NCBI GenBank assembly: GCA_025331435.1
Contig: JAIWNI010000087.1
Span: forward strand, 1-64,000
From: Choanephora cucurbitarum
Taxonomy: Eukaryota > Mucoromycota > Mucoromycetes > Mucorales > Choanephoraceae
Direction: 5' to 3'
DNA length: 64,000 nt
Shown: piece after piece, positions 22,301 through 33,522 of the stretch
Position numbering within the stretch: position 1 is the stretch's first letter
Layout: each line of letters starts with the position of its first letter
Notes under the pieces: generated by a model
The model's input: the letters and a program-made list of their open reading frames with translations, nothing else
Database searches by the model: none
Told to the model about the DNA's origin: nothing
Position numbers and translations under genes: made by a program

Positions 22301-23329
22301 GATCGTCTCGAATATTTTATGAGCAGCAGCAGAAGCGGAAGAAACTACAGCAAGATTGGTAGGCAACTGCAGTAAGGAAAATGCGCCTGTCATCATTGAA
22401 AGGAATACCACCAAGACAGTGGGTCCATCCATAACATGTGCTCTCACAAGAGTAGCACCATACCAGAAAGACAGCCCATACATTGAAAAAAGACAAAATA
22501 TGTAAGCACCCAAGCCTAATCCAAGAACAGTTCCTCGCTTCATACCGGCAATCATCGCATTTTCAAGCGAATCATTGTATCGCCGAGCAAATCTTTCTTG
22601 CAAGGAAAAAGAATAGATTGTTCGGATACCTGCAAACACTTGTTCCGAGATAGAGCCAGCCTCGGCATAAGCATCTTGAGCAGCTACTGTATATTTGTTC
22701 ACCATAATACCCATTAAGCCACCAGTACAAGCAAGAGCAGGCGTGATTGAGATCATCACTGCAGCCAAGCGCCATCCCTTGCTGAATGAAACAGCACATC
22801 CAGCTACGAATTGTGCAAAGCACATGATGCATTGGCCAAATCGTTCAGAAATACCTTCCTGAATTAACTGAACATCAGCTGCCAATCGCGTCGTCAATGA
22901 TCCTTCCTCTGCCTTATCGAACCAACCCATATCTTGTCTTAGAACTGAGTGTACATACTTCTGACGAATGCGTCTCGTCTGATTTTCTCCTGTTAGAATC
23001 CATAGGCAACTTGAGAGGTAAGAAGCGAGTAGTACAACTAGACCCATCAGAAGGTAGGTGGTAATGATGGGCGATGCCTTGCCCATAAGATCTTCATGAT
23101 TTAATGCGGCCTCATTAAAACTTCTCAAGACATTACCAAAGAACAGAATAGAAATAGGTTGTATGATACCACTGGTGATAGAGCATAACGTTGCAACAAA
23201 AATCAAACAATACTCAAACGGCGTAGCAAATTGAAATAGTCTCCAAATAGGGATAGCGTCTGACTTATTATCTGTTGTATCTTGAAGTGTCTTGCTGTCT
23301 TTCTTTATGGGTCTATTATAATCAGTCAT
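19378..23329 (-). CDS. Full-size ABCB/MDR-type ABC transporter (P-glycoprotein-like), 1283 aa
   Basis: An ATP-driven exporter with two fused halves, each six membrane spans plus a nucleotide-binding domain. Three exons: 23329-21734, 21679-20767, 20720-19378 (3852 nt). NBD1 has Walker A 'GPSGSGKST', signature '[14 protein letters not shown]' and the Walker B/D-loop split by the first intron ('[11 protein letters not shown]'). NBD2 has 'GPSGCGKST', '[14 protein letters not shown]' and '[14 protein letters not shown]'. A charged linker with repeated 'MNRRS' motifs lies between the halves (about residues 600-660) and may be a phosphorylation region. The length of about 1280 residues is normal for MDR1-like proteins. 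The start is placed at 23329 (A at -3); no earlier ATG is in frame. It shares a 455-bp divergent intergenic region with the TOE1-like gene. Drug, lipid or peptide cargo cannot be told from the sequence. Confidence 0.95.
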
Positions 23330-23784
23330 TCTCGCAGAAGGAAAAAGATTGTAATGACCCTCTTGATTTGAGGAGGGAAGAGAGGAACAAGATAAAGAAA
23401 AGAGAGAGAACAAAGGATAAAGAAGAAATGCAAATGACTATGCGTGTTCCGTTCAAGAACAACCTCTTTGAATTTCTTTATCTTCATCTTTTTGATGCAA
23501 TCAGCACGGCTTATAAGCCGAGAACAGCATTGTCCTGAACTTTCATATGAATTTTTCGGGTTGGACGGTACAAATGAATTTGTTAAGGTCTATTCAGAAT
23601 CAACATCTCTTAGAAGCCGTTCAATCTATCGTAAAAATCTGTCTTTCATGAACGAAGAGATAAAGTGTATCAATACATCATATTTTTTGAAGTATGAAAG
23701 TGAACACAAAGAAAAAAAATTTGCATAAATAAAATAAAGTTGCGCTTATGATTTTTGTTACCTTTCTCTTTAAAGTGCAAATAC

Positions 23785-25264
23785 ATGACAGAACCTAAGA
23801 GCTCCTTTGCTTGCTCATATAATGATGTCACAGCTCAAAACTTGGACTTTTATTACTTGAGATTACTAGAAAAAATCAAGCATGCCTCATTTGTTGCCTT
23901 GGACTTTGAGTTTACAGGCCTTTGTAAGGCAAAGACAGCTGACATGAACCATCGCTATGTTGCACTAAAAGAAGCGATCGAATCTCACACCATTGTTTCC
24001 ATGGGCATCTCGGTCATCCAACGAAAGACAAAAAAGTCAGATCTTGTTCGATCTACCAAAACTGATCTTCCTCTCTCTCAACCTCAACCTCATTCTGACT
24101 CACCACCTCAATCCCAACTTTATTCTCTTTCTCAACCTCAGCCTTCGTTAGATACAGTCAGTCCTGATACCCCATCAGTCTCGGACAACACAGAAGAAGA
24201 AGAAAGTCAGTCCTATCTTACCTATGAATGTGACAATTTTGACTTCTTGGCTCTTACAGACACAGACTTTTCCATTACTGAAGATACAGGTCGATTTTTG
24301 ATAGATCATGGTTTCAGTTTTGACCGTCTCTTCCAGCAAGGAATTCGCTTCACAACTCCACTGGAACAATCAAGACAGACCGCAAAAGATAACCGAAGTT
24401 TATTAGCTGAAAATAAGCAAAAGGAACGTTTCAAATTAAGCAACATGTGGAAAACTATCACTTCTATGATGAAGTACAACAATATCCCCCTAGTGGTCCA
24501 CAATGGACTATATGATATCATGTATTTATATCATAGTTTTATGGGTGTGCTGCCAAACACATTAAGAGGATTTGAAAACGCTATATCAGAACGATTTCCA
24601 TCGGGTATCTATGATACAAAACATTTGGTCAGCCAGTATGGCTCTGAATTTACTGCTAGTTTCCTGACATATCTCTTTAACAAATGCGACCGATTAAGGC
24701 AGAACAGTTTTACTGAGTGTGAACCCTCTCAGCCATATTTCGAAGTGACTATCAATCAGCCTATCTTGCCCCCAACAGACAACAAATCCAAAGTCCCTGA
24801 AATGGAATCAAAAGGTATCAAACGTAAACAACATACAGAGCCTGATGGTCATGTCTCTAAACGCAAGATAACAATTTGTAAAGCCTATGCAGTAAGTGTG
24901 AACTACAAAAGTATTTTTTTTTGTTTGTTTCATGTCATCCAACAACCTCTTGTGGTAGGAACGAGGTTATTGTTCCAAAGAAAAACAGGGTGACCCACTA
25001 CATCATTCGAAGAGTCCATTACATGACATACAACTTGTTTTAGACCATGAAATGGGTGTCTCGGCTTATAAGCAGAACTATACATCTAACCCTGATGATG
25101 ATATTAGCGGTGCTCATTCTGCTTACTATGATGCTTATATGACTGCCTTTGTTTTTTGTTATCTCAAACTCAAGATCCCTTTGACACATTTACATGACAA
25201 CATTAACAAAATCAACCTTGATTCCTCCATCCATCCACTTCGATTACCAGTACCAAAAAAATAA
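23785..25264 (+). CDS. TOE1/CAF1-family DEDD 3'-5' exoribonuclease, 470 aa
   Basis: Two exons, 23785-24891 and 24959-25264. The catalytic DEDD residues are visible: 'FVALDFEFTGL' (Asp, Glu), 'NGLYDIMYLYHSF' (Asp) and 'SGAHSAYYDAYMTAF' (His, Asp). The arrangement, including 'GIYDTKHLVSQYGSEF' and a late 'HDIQLVLDHE' segment, resembles TOE1 more than PARN or Caf1. TOE1 in animals trims 3' ends of snRNAs and deadenylates RNA in nucleus and Cajal bodies. The CCCH finger region is 'ICKAYAERGYC', but no third Cys follows before the His. A Ser/Pro/Gln-rich insert (about residues 105-150) interrupts the nuclease fold, as is usual in this group. A basic 'KRKQ...KRK' stretch may be a nuclear signal. 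Confidence 0.85.
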
Positions 25265-25397
25265 CACATAGATATTTGCAAACAATAAAATCGACATAAA
25301 AACACTTCCATCGTTTGAGTGTATCTTCTTTTTTTCTGTTTATTCCTCATAGAGTGAATAAGAATGGCTTTTTCTCTTCATTGCTACTAATGAATTT

Positions 25398-25916
25398 CTA
25401 AAGAGGACCTGTACCTCCAGGTATCAGCTAATTTTTTTTAAAAAAAAAGACTTTTAGCTCAAGGCAAACCATTGCTTATAAAAAACACTTACAGCACAAA
25501 TGTTGTTACCGTTCAAAAGAATTTGCTCTAGTTGTTGTGTCTTATAACCTTCTTTTGTGTTTTCACTGTTATGTAAGAAAAAAATTACGCGTTAGCTTTT
25601 GTTCTTCTGTCCAATCTGCATCCGTTCAATACATACTATTCTGTCACATCCTCTAATACCATATCTAATCAACAAGCATCAGTTACAAAAAGGAACAAAA
25701 ATAACTACATGTGCTCACATGAGACTACTTACTGACGTAGTCATCGAAACCTAAGAGCTTGCCAGTAAATTCTTTTTCATTCTTCATGACAACCCAGATC
25801 TTGGAGCCAATACACTTGTCAATAAGTTCTATAAGGTACATATAGATGTCAGCATACAGATCTAGTTTCTTTGGTAATAAATGCATGCCTAAGGGTAACA
25901 ATTGTGAGGTAGACAT
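25398..25916 (-). CDS. LSM5: LSm5, U6 snRNA-associated Sm-like protein, 84 aa
   Basis: A subunit of the LSm1-7 (mRNA decay) and LSm2-8 (U6 snRNP) rings. Five tiny exons: 25916-25889, 25828-25733, 25664-25637, 25565-25493, 25427-25398 (255 nt). The spliced protein begins '[20 protein letters not shown]'. It has Sm1 ('[20 protein letters not shown]') and Sm2 ('[16 protein letters not shown]') and ends soon after, near the 90-residue family length. The first intron (25888-25829, 60 nt) starts with GC rather than GT. It contains no stop and is a multiple of three, so retention would insert 20 residues before the Sm fold. The other three introns are ordinary GT-AG. This is a single-copy-type housekeeping gene. 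Confidence 0.92.
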
Positions 25917-26183
25917 CGCTTATACAAGTAATGAATGAAGTTGACAGTAAGCTTTTTTTTTTTACAAGATAAAATAGATCTTTAAAACACAGCCAGAAAT
26001 AGGTGTGACAATTATTGCCAAAATCTATACAGAATAATGCTTTGGTCTGATTACATGAATAGAGTGTCTGTCTTGATGACTTAAGCTCTAAAGACGACAA
26101 TGTTGCAAGAGTTGATTGTAAGGATTGAACACAATTGTTTGATTTTATTGAATTCAGGAAAAGAATACAGAAAACATGATTTT

Positions 26184-28451
26184 TTAAGCTGGGCATCTAG
26201 AGATAGGTGCAGACTCACCACCTTCAGACCATAGAGAGATAGTAATTCCAGTGGTGTATGTCATAGAAGCAATACCAAACACAATGATAGCAATATCTAT
26301 TGTCTTTTGTCTCCATGTCTTGGCAATGGCCTTTAAGTGGAACAATGGAGGGAAAAAGAAACAAAGAGGAACACAGCAAAGTGAACCAACCAATGAGACA
26401 AACTTGTCTAGATCACTCGAACCTGCAATGGCAATAGTTGCACAGATCAAGACTGATACAAAACGAAACAAGTTCTTTTGCCATTTGACCATCGCGTTGT
26501 GCTTACCAGAACGAGTGAACAAGCCGTTCTCAACAATACGAATGGCAGGGAAGAGTTGTAGAGGAATGGAAAGACAGATAGCCAATGCATAAAGACCTTG
26601 TACAGTATTGACCATAGTTGTACCAGGCATGTTTAGCAAAATTACAGTCTGTACTTCGCTACCAAAGGCCAAGTAAGAGATGAATCCAACAGACAAGAAG
26701 ATGGCGGTGATGAAGATCATAGTACCTGAAAGTACTTTAGGGAATTTCTCAGGTTCTGCCATGGATTCAGTGATTGGGATAACTAAAATAGAAAGAATAG
26801 GGTGATGATGTTAGTCATCAAACTCAATATGAAGTCAAAACCAAAGTATTACCTAAACCAACACCTTCATAAGTAAACACAGCAGTACCAATGAACATAG
26901 GGAATGATTTGTAGTTGAGAACCCATTCTACATCAGCAACACCAGTGGTAGACAGAATGAAGAAATCATAATAATACAGATAGACCAAGCCGACCAAGAT
27001 GAATAGATCTGCAATTAGGGCAAATGCTGAAAGCTTTTGAATCTTACGAATCATAGCAAGTGGTACAAAAATAGCAATTTGGCCGAGAATAAGGTATGAC
27101 AGCGGCACTCGGACCTCGCATTGAGATACAGATTCAATCAAGGCTTGAACATTTTGGGCTACAAATACCATATAGGCACATACAAACCCAATCTAGTTGA
27201 TCATTCGTGTCTATGTTTAGTATCTTGCCTTTGGTTGTATTCTTGAAAAGAGTTGTCTTACCTGTGAGAAAGTGATGGCTAAGAGAACAGAAAAACGCAT
27301 TTTAGAGCCAAATAAGATACCGCCAATATCACCGAAGGAGACAGGGATTTTGTTTCTTGTTTCAACTAGCAGCAAAAAGGTATAGAGAGATACAAGGGCA
27401 ATGAATGTCAAAAGACTGGTAGAAAATAATAGACCACCATTATAAAACCTAATTTATCATACATTTAAGAGACAAGTTGTAATTAGATAACTTTAAAGAA
27501 GAAGACTCTCTGTACTTACGCTTTAGGTAAAAACATAACACCTGTACCAACAAACGATTTAAGTAATAAAAATACTGCTTTTGCAGGTGTAGCTGTGCCC
27601 TGAACGGCATTACGTCTTGCCTTGATTAAGGGTGAATTTTCATCATCATCATCATTTCCATCCTGTCGTTTACGTCTTCTAATTCTATTGCTGTCTACAA
27701 CACCACCTGCTGCTCCTGTTTCTTCATCATTTAACTCTCCTTCTTCATCCTCACTTAGATCTTCACCACCAAAGTGACCATAGAGTGCAAGGAAGTCGAC
27801 AAATGTACGAGTCATCCAACTGGGCTGTCTACCTTGGCGTTCAGCTTTGTTAACCACAAAGTGACGTCTGAATCCTCCAGGATCCTTCAATCTAGCCAAA
27901 GCAGGATCTAAGGGCTCGTTACGAGGTACATAAAACGATTGTGAACGTTGACGCTTTATTTGTTCATTCTCCATATCGCCTGCCCACTTGTAGATATCAT
28001 GCGTGATAGCACCACCAGGCAGTTGATGAACACTTTTGATGTTAGAGCCAGAACCTTGGTCATCATTATCATCTGCAAAAATACTGCGGCTTCTAAGAGA
28101 AGCAGAAGGTGAAGTGTCTACTAAGTGACGTTTGACAACTCGAGCTACCTGATCGTCAGGTAAGTCGACACTCACCGTGTTATCTTCTGGGTTGTAAGTG
28201 GCTTGAGACAATGGACGGAAGAGGCCACCACTGTTATTGGTGAGAACATTTTCAATATCTGCAGAGCCATAGCTTCGATGGGAGACAACACTTCTGGAAG
28301 GAGAAGAACCATAGAGACCAGGAGCAGGTGACGTACCAAGACGAGCAGTAGAATTAGTCCTATCGAATGAACTAGAAAGGATAGAATCGTCTAGAAACGA
28401 CCCTCCTTCTCGATAGTTTTGTTTTGCATTCACTGGTAAAGGTGAAGACAT
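26184..28451 (-). CDS. Vacuolar amino-acid transporter, AVT3/AVT4-like (AAAP/SLC36 family), 685 aa
   Basis: A proton-coupled amino-acid carrier; fungal AVT3/4 relatives export amino acids from the vacuole. Four exons: 28451-27520, 27448-27262, 27192-26853, 26782-26184 (2058 nt). Residues about 1-290 are hydrophilic, Ser- and Asp-rich, probably a cytosolic regulatory tail. The carrier domain then starts at 'AVFLLLKSFVGTGVMFLPKA', the family's first membrane helix, and continues with about eleven hydrophobic segments. These include 'FPMFIGTAVFTYEGVGLVIP' and 'FISYLAFGSEVQTVILLNMP', both well-conserved AAAP segments. The long N-terminal tail is typical of AVT3/4. The gene ends with a short C-terminal tail. 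Direction of transport is inferred from the family. Confidence 0.9.
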
Positions 28452-29274
28452 AATTTTTCAAATATATATATGTATAAAAACTAAAGAAAGAGAAAAAGAA
28501 ACAAAGACAAAACCAAACGCTAGAAGAATACTTTGAATTAGACTCCGATCCAGCATGAATTTATTTGGCTTGAAATGACAGCCGATGAAACGCTTGTTAA
28601 ACAATAAGTATCTAAACCATAACTACCTGGCCTGACTTGATGTCAGTTGACGAACTGAATTGAGGAATGTCGCTGTATAAATAAGAGTGGTATTAAGAAT
28701 ATTAAAATATGAACTCTTAAACAACAACAGGACAGGAGCCAGATTTGCAGACAGTTGCAGCTTTATTTGTCATCTGTAACTCATTCATATCGATTCCAAT
28801 AGAGATGACGCTACTAATCGATTCAAGCCGCTTGCCCCTCACCATGCAAGTAATTTCGTTATTTTGTATCCCGATACAAAAGCTTGAATCATGCATGTAT
28901 TTGAACTTCCTTTCCTTTTTCAGGAACAGGTTTTTTTTTAGTGCTCTGTTTAAGGAAACGCGATAGTACTGTTTGAAAGCCTTAGACAGATAAAAAGCCA
29001 AAATTTGATAAAAGATACTCATGAGCAAAAAACAATAATAAAAGAAACGATCGCTGCTTTTTTAAACTTGGCTTAAGCATGTACACATACATAAATTGAT
29101 GAGAAAACAATGCACCTTTACTTTTTGGAGTAATCAGGGTTTAACGGAAACAGTGTTGGCTTGAAGTCAGATATTGTTTCACAGATTCTGGCTTTCTATT
29201 CAAGACAAGTAGTCTTCTCTTCCATAACTTTTTGAAACTATCAACAATATCCATAGCAGCAGCGCTAGTAGATA
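28452..29274. other. Intergenic; one unexplained minus-strand open frame
   Basis: The first 100-200 bp next to 28451 is the presumed promoter of the AVT-like gene (TA-repeat near 28460). A minus-strand open frame at 29028-28717 (103 codons, ending 'KSGSCPVVV') has no motif I know. It could be a last exon of something lost. I do not call it a gene. Confidence 0.3.
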
Positions 29275-29945
29275 TCAGCTTGTGGTACTTTTCGACTGGC
29301 GCGGTTTGAATGTAAGAAATGTCGAGGTCAAAGAGTAGGAAAGAATGCTAGTCTTTTGCTTGCTAGCTAATAAATCATCTGCCATGCCATAACTCGTAGT
29401 GTCGTGCTTCTGAATATCTTCTTGAAGGATGACTGTAGCCATAGCATCGATATCATTAGGGAAGATAGAAGGTACGACTTCGTTTTTATCTCTATTGTCT
29501 ATGTTATTTTGAGTAGTCCAGAACAGGTAAGACATGACTTCATGAGGATACAGTAAGACCAAATTATCGCAGTCAGGGACATTGCACTTGGCTTGATCAG
29601 CAGCATTTTGGTCATGGCAGTGAAACCAACGCGGTATTTGGAACTCGCATGAATGTTGGAAATGTATGCTGTCTACTTCATAACAGCTTCATAGAGAATC
29701 CTAACAATGTTATCTTTGATTTTGCCAAGATGTTGGTTGTCCAAGACAAACAGCAAAGGACGCTCACAACCTTGGATATCCCCCAAATCATTGCAGCTAT
29801 CTTTTGTAATACAGATATGAACAATATGATCAGAAAATAAAGTTTTGGCCTTTCAGGATCACGGGCAAGAAGAGTGACAGATACGTTGCTAGTGACGGGC
29901 TTTGCTCCGACACCACTAGTACCACCTATTATGAAACAAGCTTCT
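29275..29945 (-). pseudogene. Decayed short-chain dehydrogenase/reductase (possibly 3-ketosphinganine-reductase-like)
   Basis: The minus strand starts with 'ACFIIGGTSGVGAKP' followed by 'SVTLLARDPER', a Rossmann TGxxxGxG motif and second strand as in SDR enzymes. Further along, in a different frame, comes 'SSKYRVGFTAMTKML', which resembles the active-site YxxxK helix with the Tyr out of place. Another frame then gives 'VLLYPHEVMS' and 'FPNDIDAMATVILQEDIQ', like the C-terminal part of KDSR/Tsc10 proteins. These pieces sit in order but in shifting frames, with stops between them, and I found no intron set that joins them. Identity as an SDR is moderately supported; the subfamily is a guess. Confidence 0.42.
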
Positions 29946-30526
29946 GCGTCATTTATGTATATTTATAGAGCACAATGAAGAAGTTACTCAAGATATCTAT
30001 CTTATCTTTATAAAGAGCTTTCCTCTATCTTTCATCTTGTGGAGATGAAATCCATTGTCTGATTCAACTGCAAAATTGATGTGCATGTTGACTGTTTCAT
30101 ATTTACGGCTAAACTATGACCGAAAACACATATGCGTTCCGATTTTTTTTTAAACTACTATAGAATTTTGGCTAGCTTTGGCTTTCTTGATTTTTCAGCC
30201 TCAGTAACAAAGAATTCTCATGTTACTTACAGTCCATAAATAGATGTTGAGCAAAAAGGAAACGACTTGAGGGGGAAAGAAAAAAGGTTGCTTCAGTCAA
30301 TTTGAACCAAGAGATAATTATACGTATGTACATCAAACCAATGCTCTTCCTTTTCATTTTCTTTAATATACTTTCATTTAAATTGTTAGGATTTCAATGT
30401 TTCGTCCAAATTTAGTGTTGGAAACGGTCATTCAAACGTACATTTGATTGGCTGGCCTCATGAAAAAAATGCAAATTATAGCCCTCTATTATTTTTTCTT
30501 TCTTTGTGTGTCTGTTTATCTACATC

Positions 30527-31968
30527 ATGACTAAAAAAGAAGAAAACGAAGACCAAGTAAAGAAGATCCGAAAGCCAGCCGGTAAGCCACTCTGCTACTT
30601 GAACCTGGTAGTTACTAACATTCTCTTATTGTTAAGATGGAGCCTTTCGACAACAACGATTACCAGCTTGGCAACCTGTTCTAACACCTCGAAATGTCTT
30701 GCCAACACTATTTATTTTAGGTATTCTATTCTGTCCAGCTGGAGGATTGTTGTGGTGGAATAGTAATAGAGTGAGTACGACCAGGAATATCTACATGGAA
30801 CAGAGTATTGACAATTGTTTTATCTGTTAATGAGGTTGACCAAATTATGATCAATTACTCTTATTGTCAGGACTATGATGCTCCTGTCTATATGACTCCA
30901 AGTCTTTACGACTATCAGATTTCAGACTCAAATTTTGATGCCTCTAGTATGCAGCCACCAGCTTATCATTATTCAAATGCTAGTAGTTTCCTTGATACAA
31001 CCTGGGGAAATCCAAACAACCTCCAAATCCCACGTTGTGCTATTGACTTTACTATTCCTTCTACAATGAAAGCACCTGTCTATATGTATTATCGCTTAAC
31101 CAATTTTTACCAGAACCATCGACAGTACATCAAGAACTTTGACGATACCCAATTGTCAGGCAACATACAATCTACTTCTGTCTTGCACACCAACTGTGAC
31201 CCTCTTGCTGTAAATAGTGAAGGAAAGATTATCTTTCCATGTGGCCTAATTGCCAACTCTATGTTTAATGGTAAGAAGAGAAACAGGCTATTTGTATTTC
31301 TCTCTATATAGCTTTTTCTAAACAATACCAATTAGATACAATTTCCAACTTTACTTCTCTTGATCAACAAGGAAATAGTTATAATTTGAGTAGAAACAAT
31401 ATTGCCTGGCCAACTGATAAACAAAAGTATGGGCCTACTAAATATCAAATTTCACAGATTGCACCACCTCCCAATTGGGCACAGCGTTATCCTAATGGGC
31501 AATATACAGAACAATATCCTCCTCCTGACCTTTCGACTCAAGAGCGCTTCATGGTTTGGATGCATGTTGCTGCCTTGCCTGATTTCAGAAAGATTTGGGG
31601 TCGCAATGATGAGATTGATTTACCTGCTGGGAGATACAGAGCCTATATTGATATGAGTAAATTGGACCAGAATGATGTCTTTTATTCATTTGTTAACTAT
31701 TTTTCTTACATCATTAGACTTCAATACACGTCAATATGGTGGTGAGAAATGGCTTGTGCTATCTACAACAACAGGTATGGGAGGACGTAACCCTTATTTG
31801 GGCATTGCTTATATGGCAATTGGTGGGTTATGTATCTTTTTGGGTCTCTTGTTTACCATTCGACACTGTATCAAGCCCAGAAAGCTAGGTGATGAGTCTT
31901 ATTTATCATGGAATCAACCTGGTGGAGGTTTACCAAGTAGTAAGCGAAATCACTTACATAAGGATTAG
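30527..31968 (+). CDS. Cdc50/Lem3-family P4-ATPase flippase subunit, 398 aa
   Basis: The non-catalytic beta subunit of phospholipid flippases, needed for ER exit and activity of P4-ATPases. Five exons: 30527-30581, 30637-30770, 30835-31270, 31336-31656, 31718-31968 (1197 nt). It has a short cytosolic N-terminus and a first membrane helix ('LPTLFILGILFCPAGGLLWW'). The large exoplasmic domain carries the family motifs 'MYYRLTNFYQNHRQYIKN', 'PCGLIANSMFND' and 'WMHVAALPDFRKIWG'. The second helix follows 'GGRNPYLGIAYMAIGGLCIF', then a short basic tail. Length and layout match Cdc50 proteins (390-415 residues). The next gene starts only 118 bp downstream on the same strand. Confidence 0.95.
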
Positions 31969-31976
31969 AGCAAGTC

Positions 31977-31994
31977 ACACACACACACACACAT
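31977..31994. repeat. (CA)n microsatellite
   Basis: About nine CA units lie in the short gap between the Cdc50 gene and the ATG27-like gene, next to a T-rich run (32022-32031). Confidence 0.9.
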
Positions 31995-32086
31995 ATCTTG
32001 TACCATTATGTTGAATTTTATATTTTTTTTTCTTCCTTTCTTTTCTTTACTTTTAATAGATTTCTAATAATTATAATAAAAAAAAA

Positions 32087-33437
32087 ATGAAGACTGGTCT
32101 AAGTCTAGTTTTCTTATTGTGTTCGAGTGTTGTATCTGCAGCTCAATTTTACTGTCAACCTGGTTACAAGCCTATCAATGATAAAGACCTTCAATTGGAT
32201 CTTTCGAAACTCAACAAGTAAGAGTCAGCGCGTCTCTTTTTTTTTTTTGGTGATAAAACTAAGCTTATTCTTTACTTTTATCAAGAGAATTTGTTGTCTA
32301 TCAGAATGAATCAACACCACCCAGTCGTACTTCTATTGTAACCCAAATCAATTTATGTGATCCTTTACCTATTCCCGATGAACCCGAAAATGAAGATATC
32401 TGTCCAAAGGGAACTGTAAGTGATAACCCTTCTAGTGTGTGTGCGTACATAGACTCACATAGCTACAGTTGATCTGTAGAAGAACTATTCATATCAAGAA
32501 GGATGTAGAGACTGTGAATATCGTTCAAGCAATTGCTAGAGATGTTGACAAGTAAGTGCTCGATCCCTTTCGTTTTTTTTTTGAATATGATTTCGGTTAC
32601 TTATTTTATTAGTAAGTTAAATGCTGAATTTAAGCCCGTTCGATCTGAGGATGATGCTACCAAGAGTAAGAAAGGGAAACTGTATAACAGAGAACATAAG
32701 CTAATACATCAATAGGTGGCTATCAATACATTTTGACTTTAAATGGTGGCAACTTCAATAACAAAGCACAGGCTGCTTCTATTACTTTGGAATGTGATGA
32801 ATCTCAATCCCGCAATGTAAGTAAAGAGAATATACATCCTTTTTTCTTTACTCTAAACAAACTAAACAGGATGCACCCAAAGATCCAATTGTTACATCCT
32901 ACAATAACAATGTATTGAACGTTCAATGGAAGACTGTGTTTGCTTGTGCGTAAGTATCTTTAAAGAAAAAGGAGAGGAAGTATCGGTTGACTTATAGCCT
33001 ATCAGAACAAAGGCAGGAGAGAAAGTACCTGATCATGGAGATGATAAGCCTACTACTCCTCCACCTGAACAAGGTCAGAAGGAAGGTATGTCAGGTATTG
33101 GTATTTTCTTTACTTTGATTTTGGTCTTGGCTGCTGTTTACTTTATCGGTGGTGCTTTTTATAATTTCAAGATGTACAATGCAAGAGGTCTTGATCTCAT
33201 TCCTCACAGAGGTAAGAAGGACACGAAATGCTCTGTATGTCTACTTACTGTTTTTTTTTTCTTTAGACTTTTGGTTTGATCTTCCTTACCTCATCAAAGT
33301 AAGTGATGTTATGTCATGGTTATTAAATTCGAGCGGAGTTCTAATGATTTATTGTTTGTCATTAGGACCTTATTGCACACATCATTGATTCTGTCATGTC
33401 TCGTCGTCGTGGAGGAGGAGGTTATGTTGCTGTTTAG
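32087..33437 (+). CDS. Atg27-like autophagy membrane protein (MRH-fold), 295 aa
   Basis: In yeast, Atg27 is a type I membrane protein that cycles with Atg9 between Golgi, endosome and vacuole and supports Cvt and autophagy. Nine exons: 32087-32217, 32286-32415, 32469-32551, 32613-32665, 32716-32816, 32870-32949, 33006-33211, 33267-33298, 33366-33437 (888 nt). The protein has a signal peptide ('LVFLLCSSVVSA'). A Cys-containing lumenal domain follows ('NLCDPLPIP', 'DICPKGT', 'ITLECDESQSRN', 'TVFACA'). Then come a Pro/acidic stretch, one membrane helix ('IGIFFTLILVLAAVYFIGGA') and the diagnostic tail 'YNARGLDLIPHRDFWFDLPY'. Introns are all about 50-65 nt. The acceptor of exon 7 is less certain than the others. 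The lumenal domain should carry an MRH-type fold by family knowledge. Confidence 0.9.
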
Positions 33438-33522
33438 AATAAGATAAAAAAAAGGCTTTTTTTAATGCTATGATACAAATTTATATATGGATATAGTGTG
33501 TATAAATGAATGTAATGCGAAA

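Noticed and set aside
23444..23728. 94-codon open frame between the ABC transporter and the TOE1-like gene
   Set aside because: It sits in a divergent promoter region, shows no motif, and its start lies in T/A-rich leader sequence.
28717..29028. 103-codon minus-strand frame ending KSGSCPVVV
   Set aside because: Possibly an orphan exon, but no partner exon or known domain was found, so it is only mentioned as an intergenic open frame.
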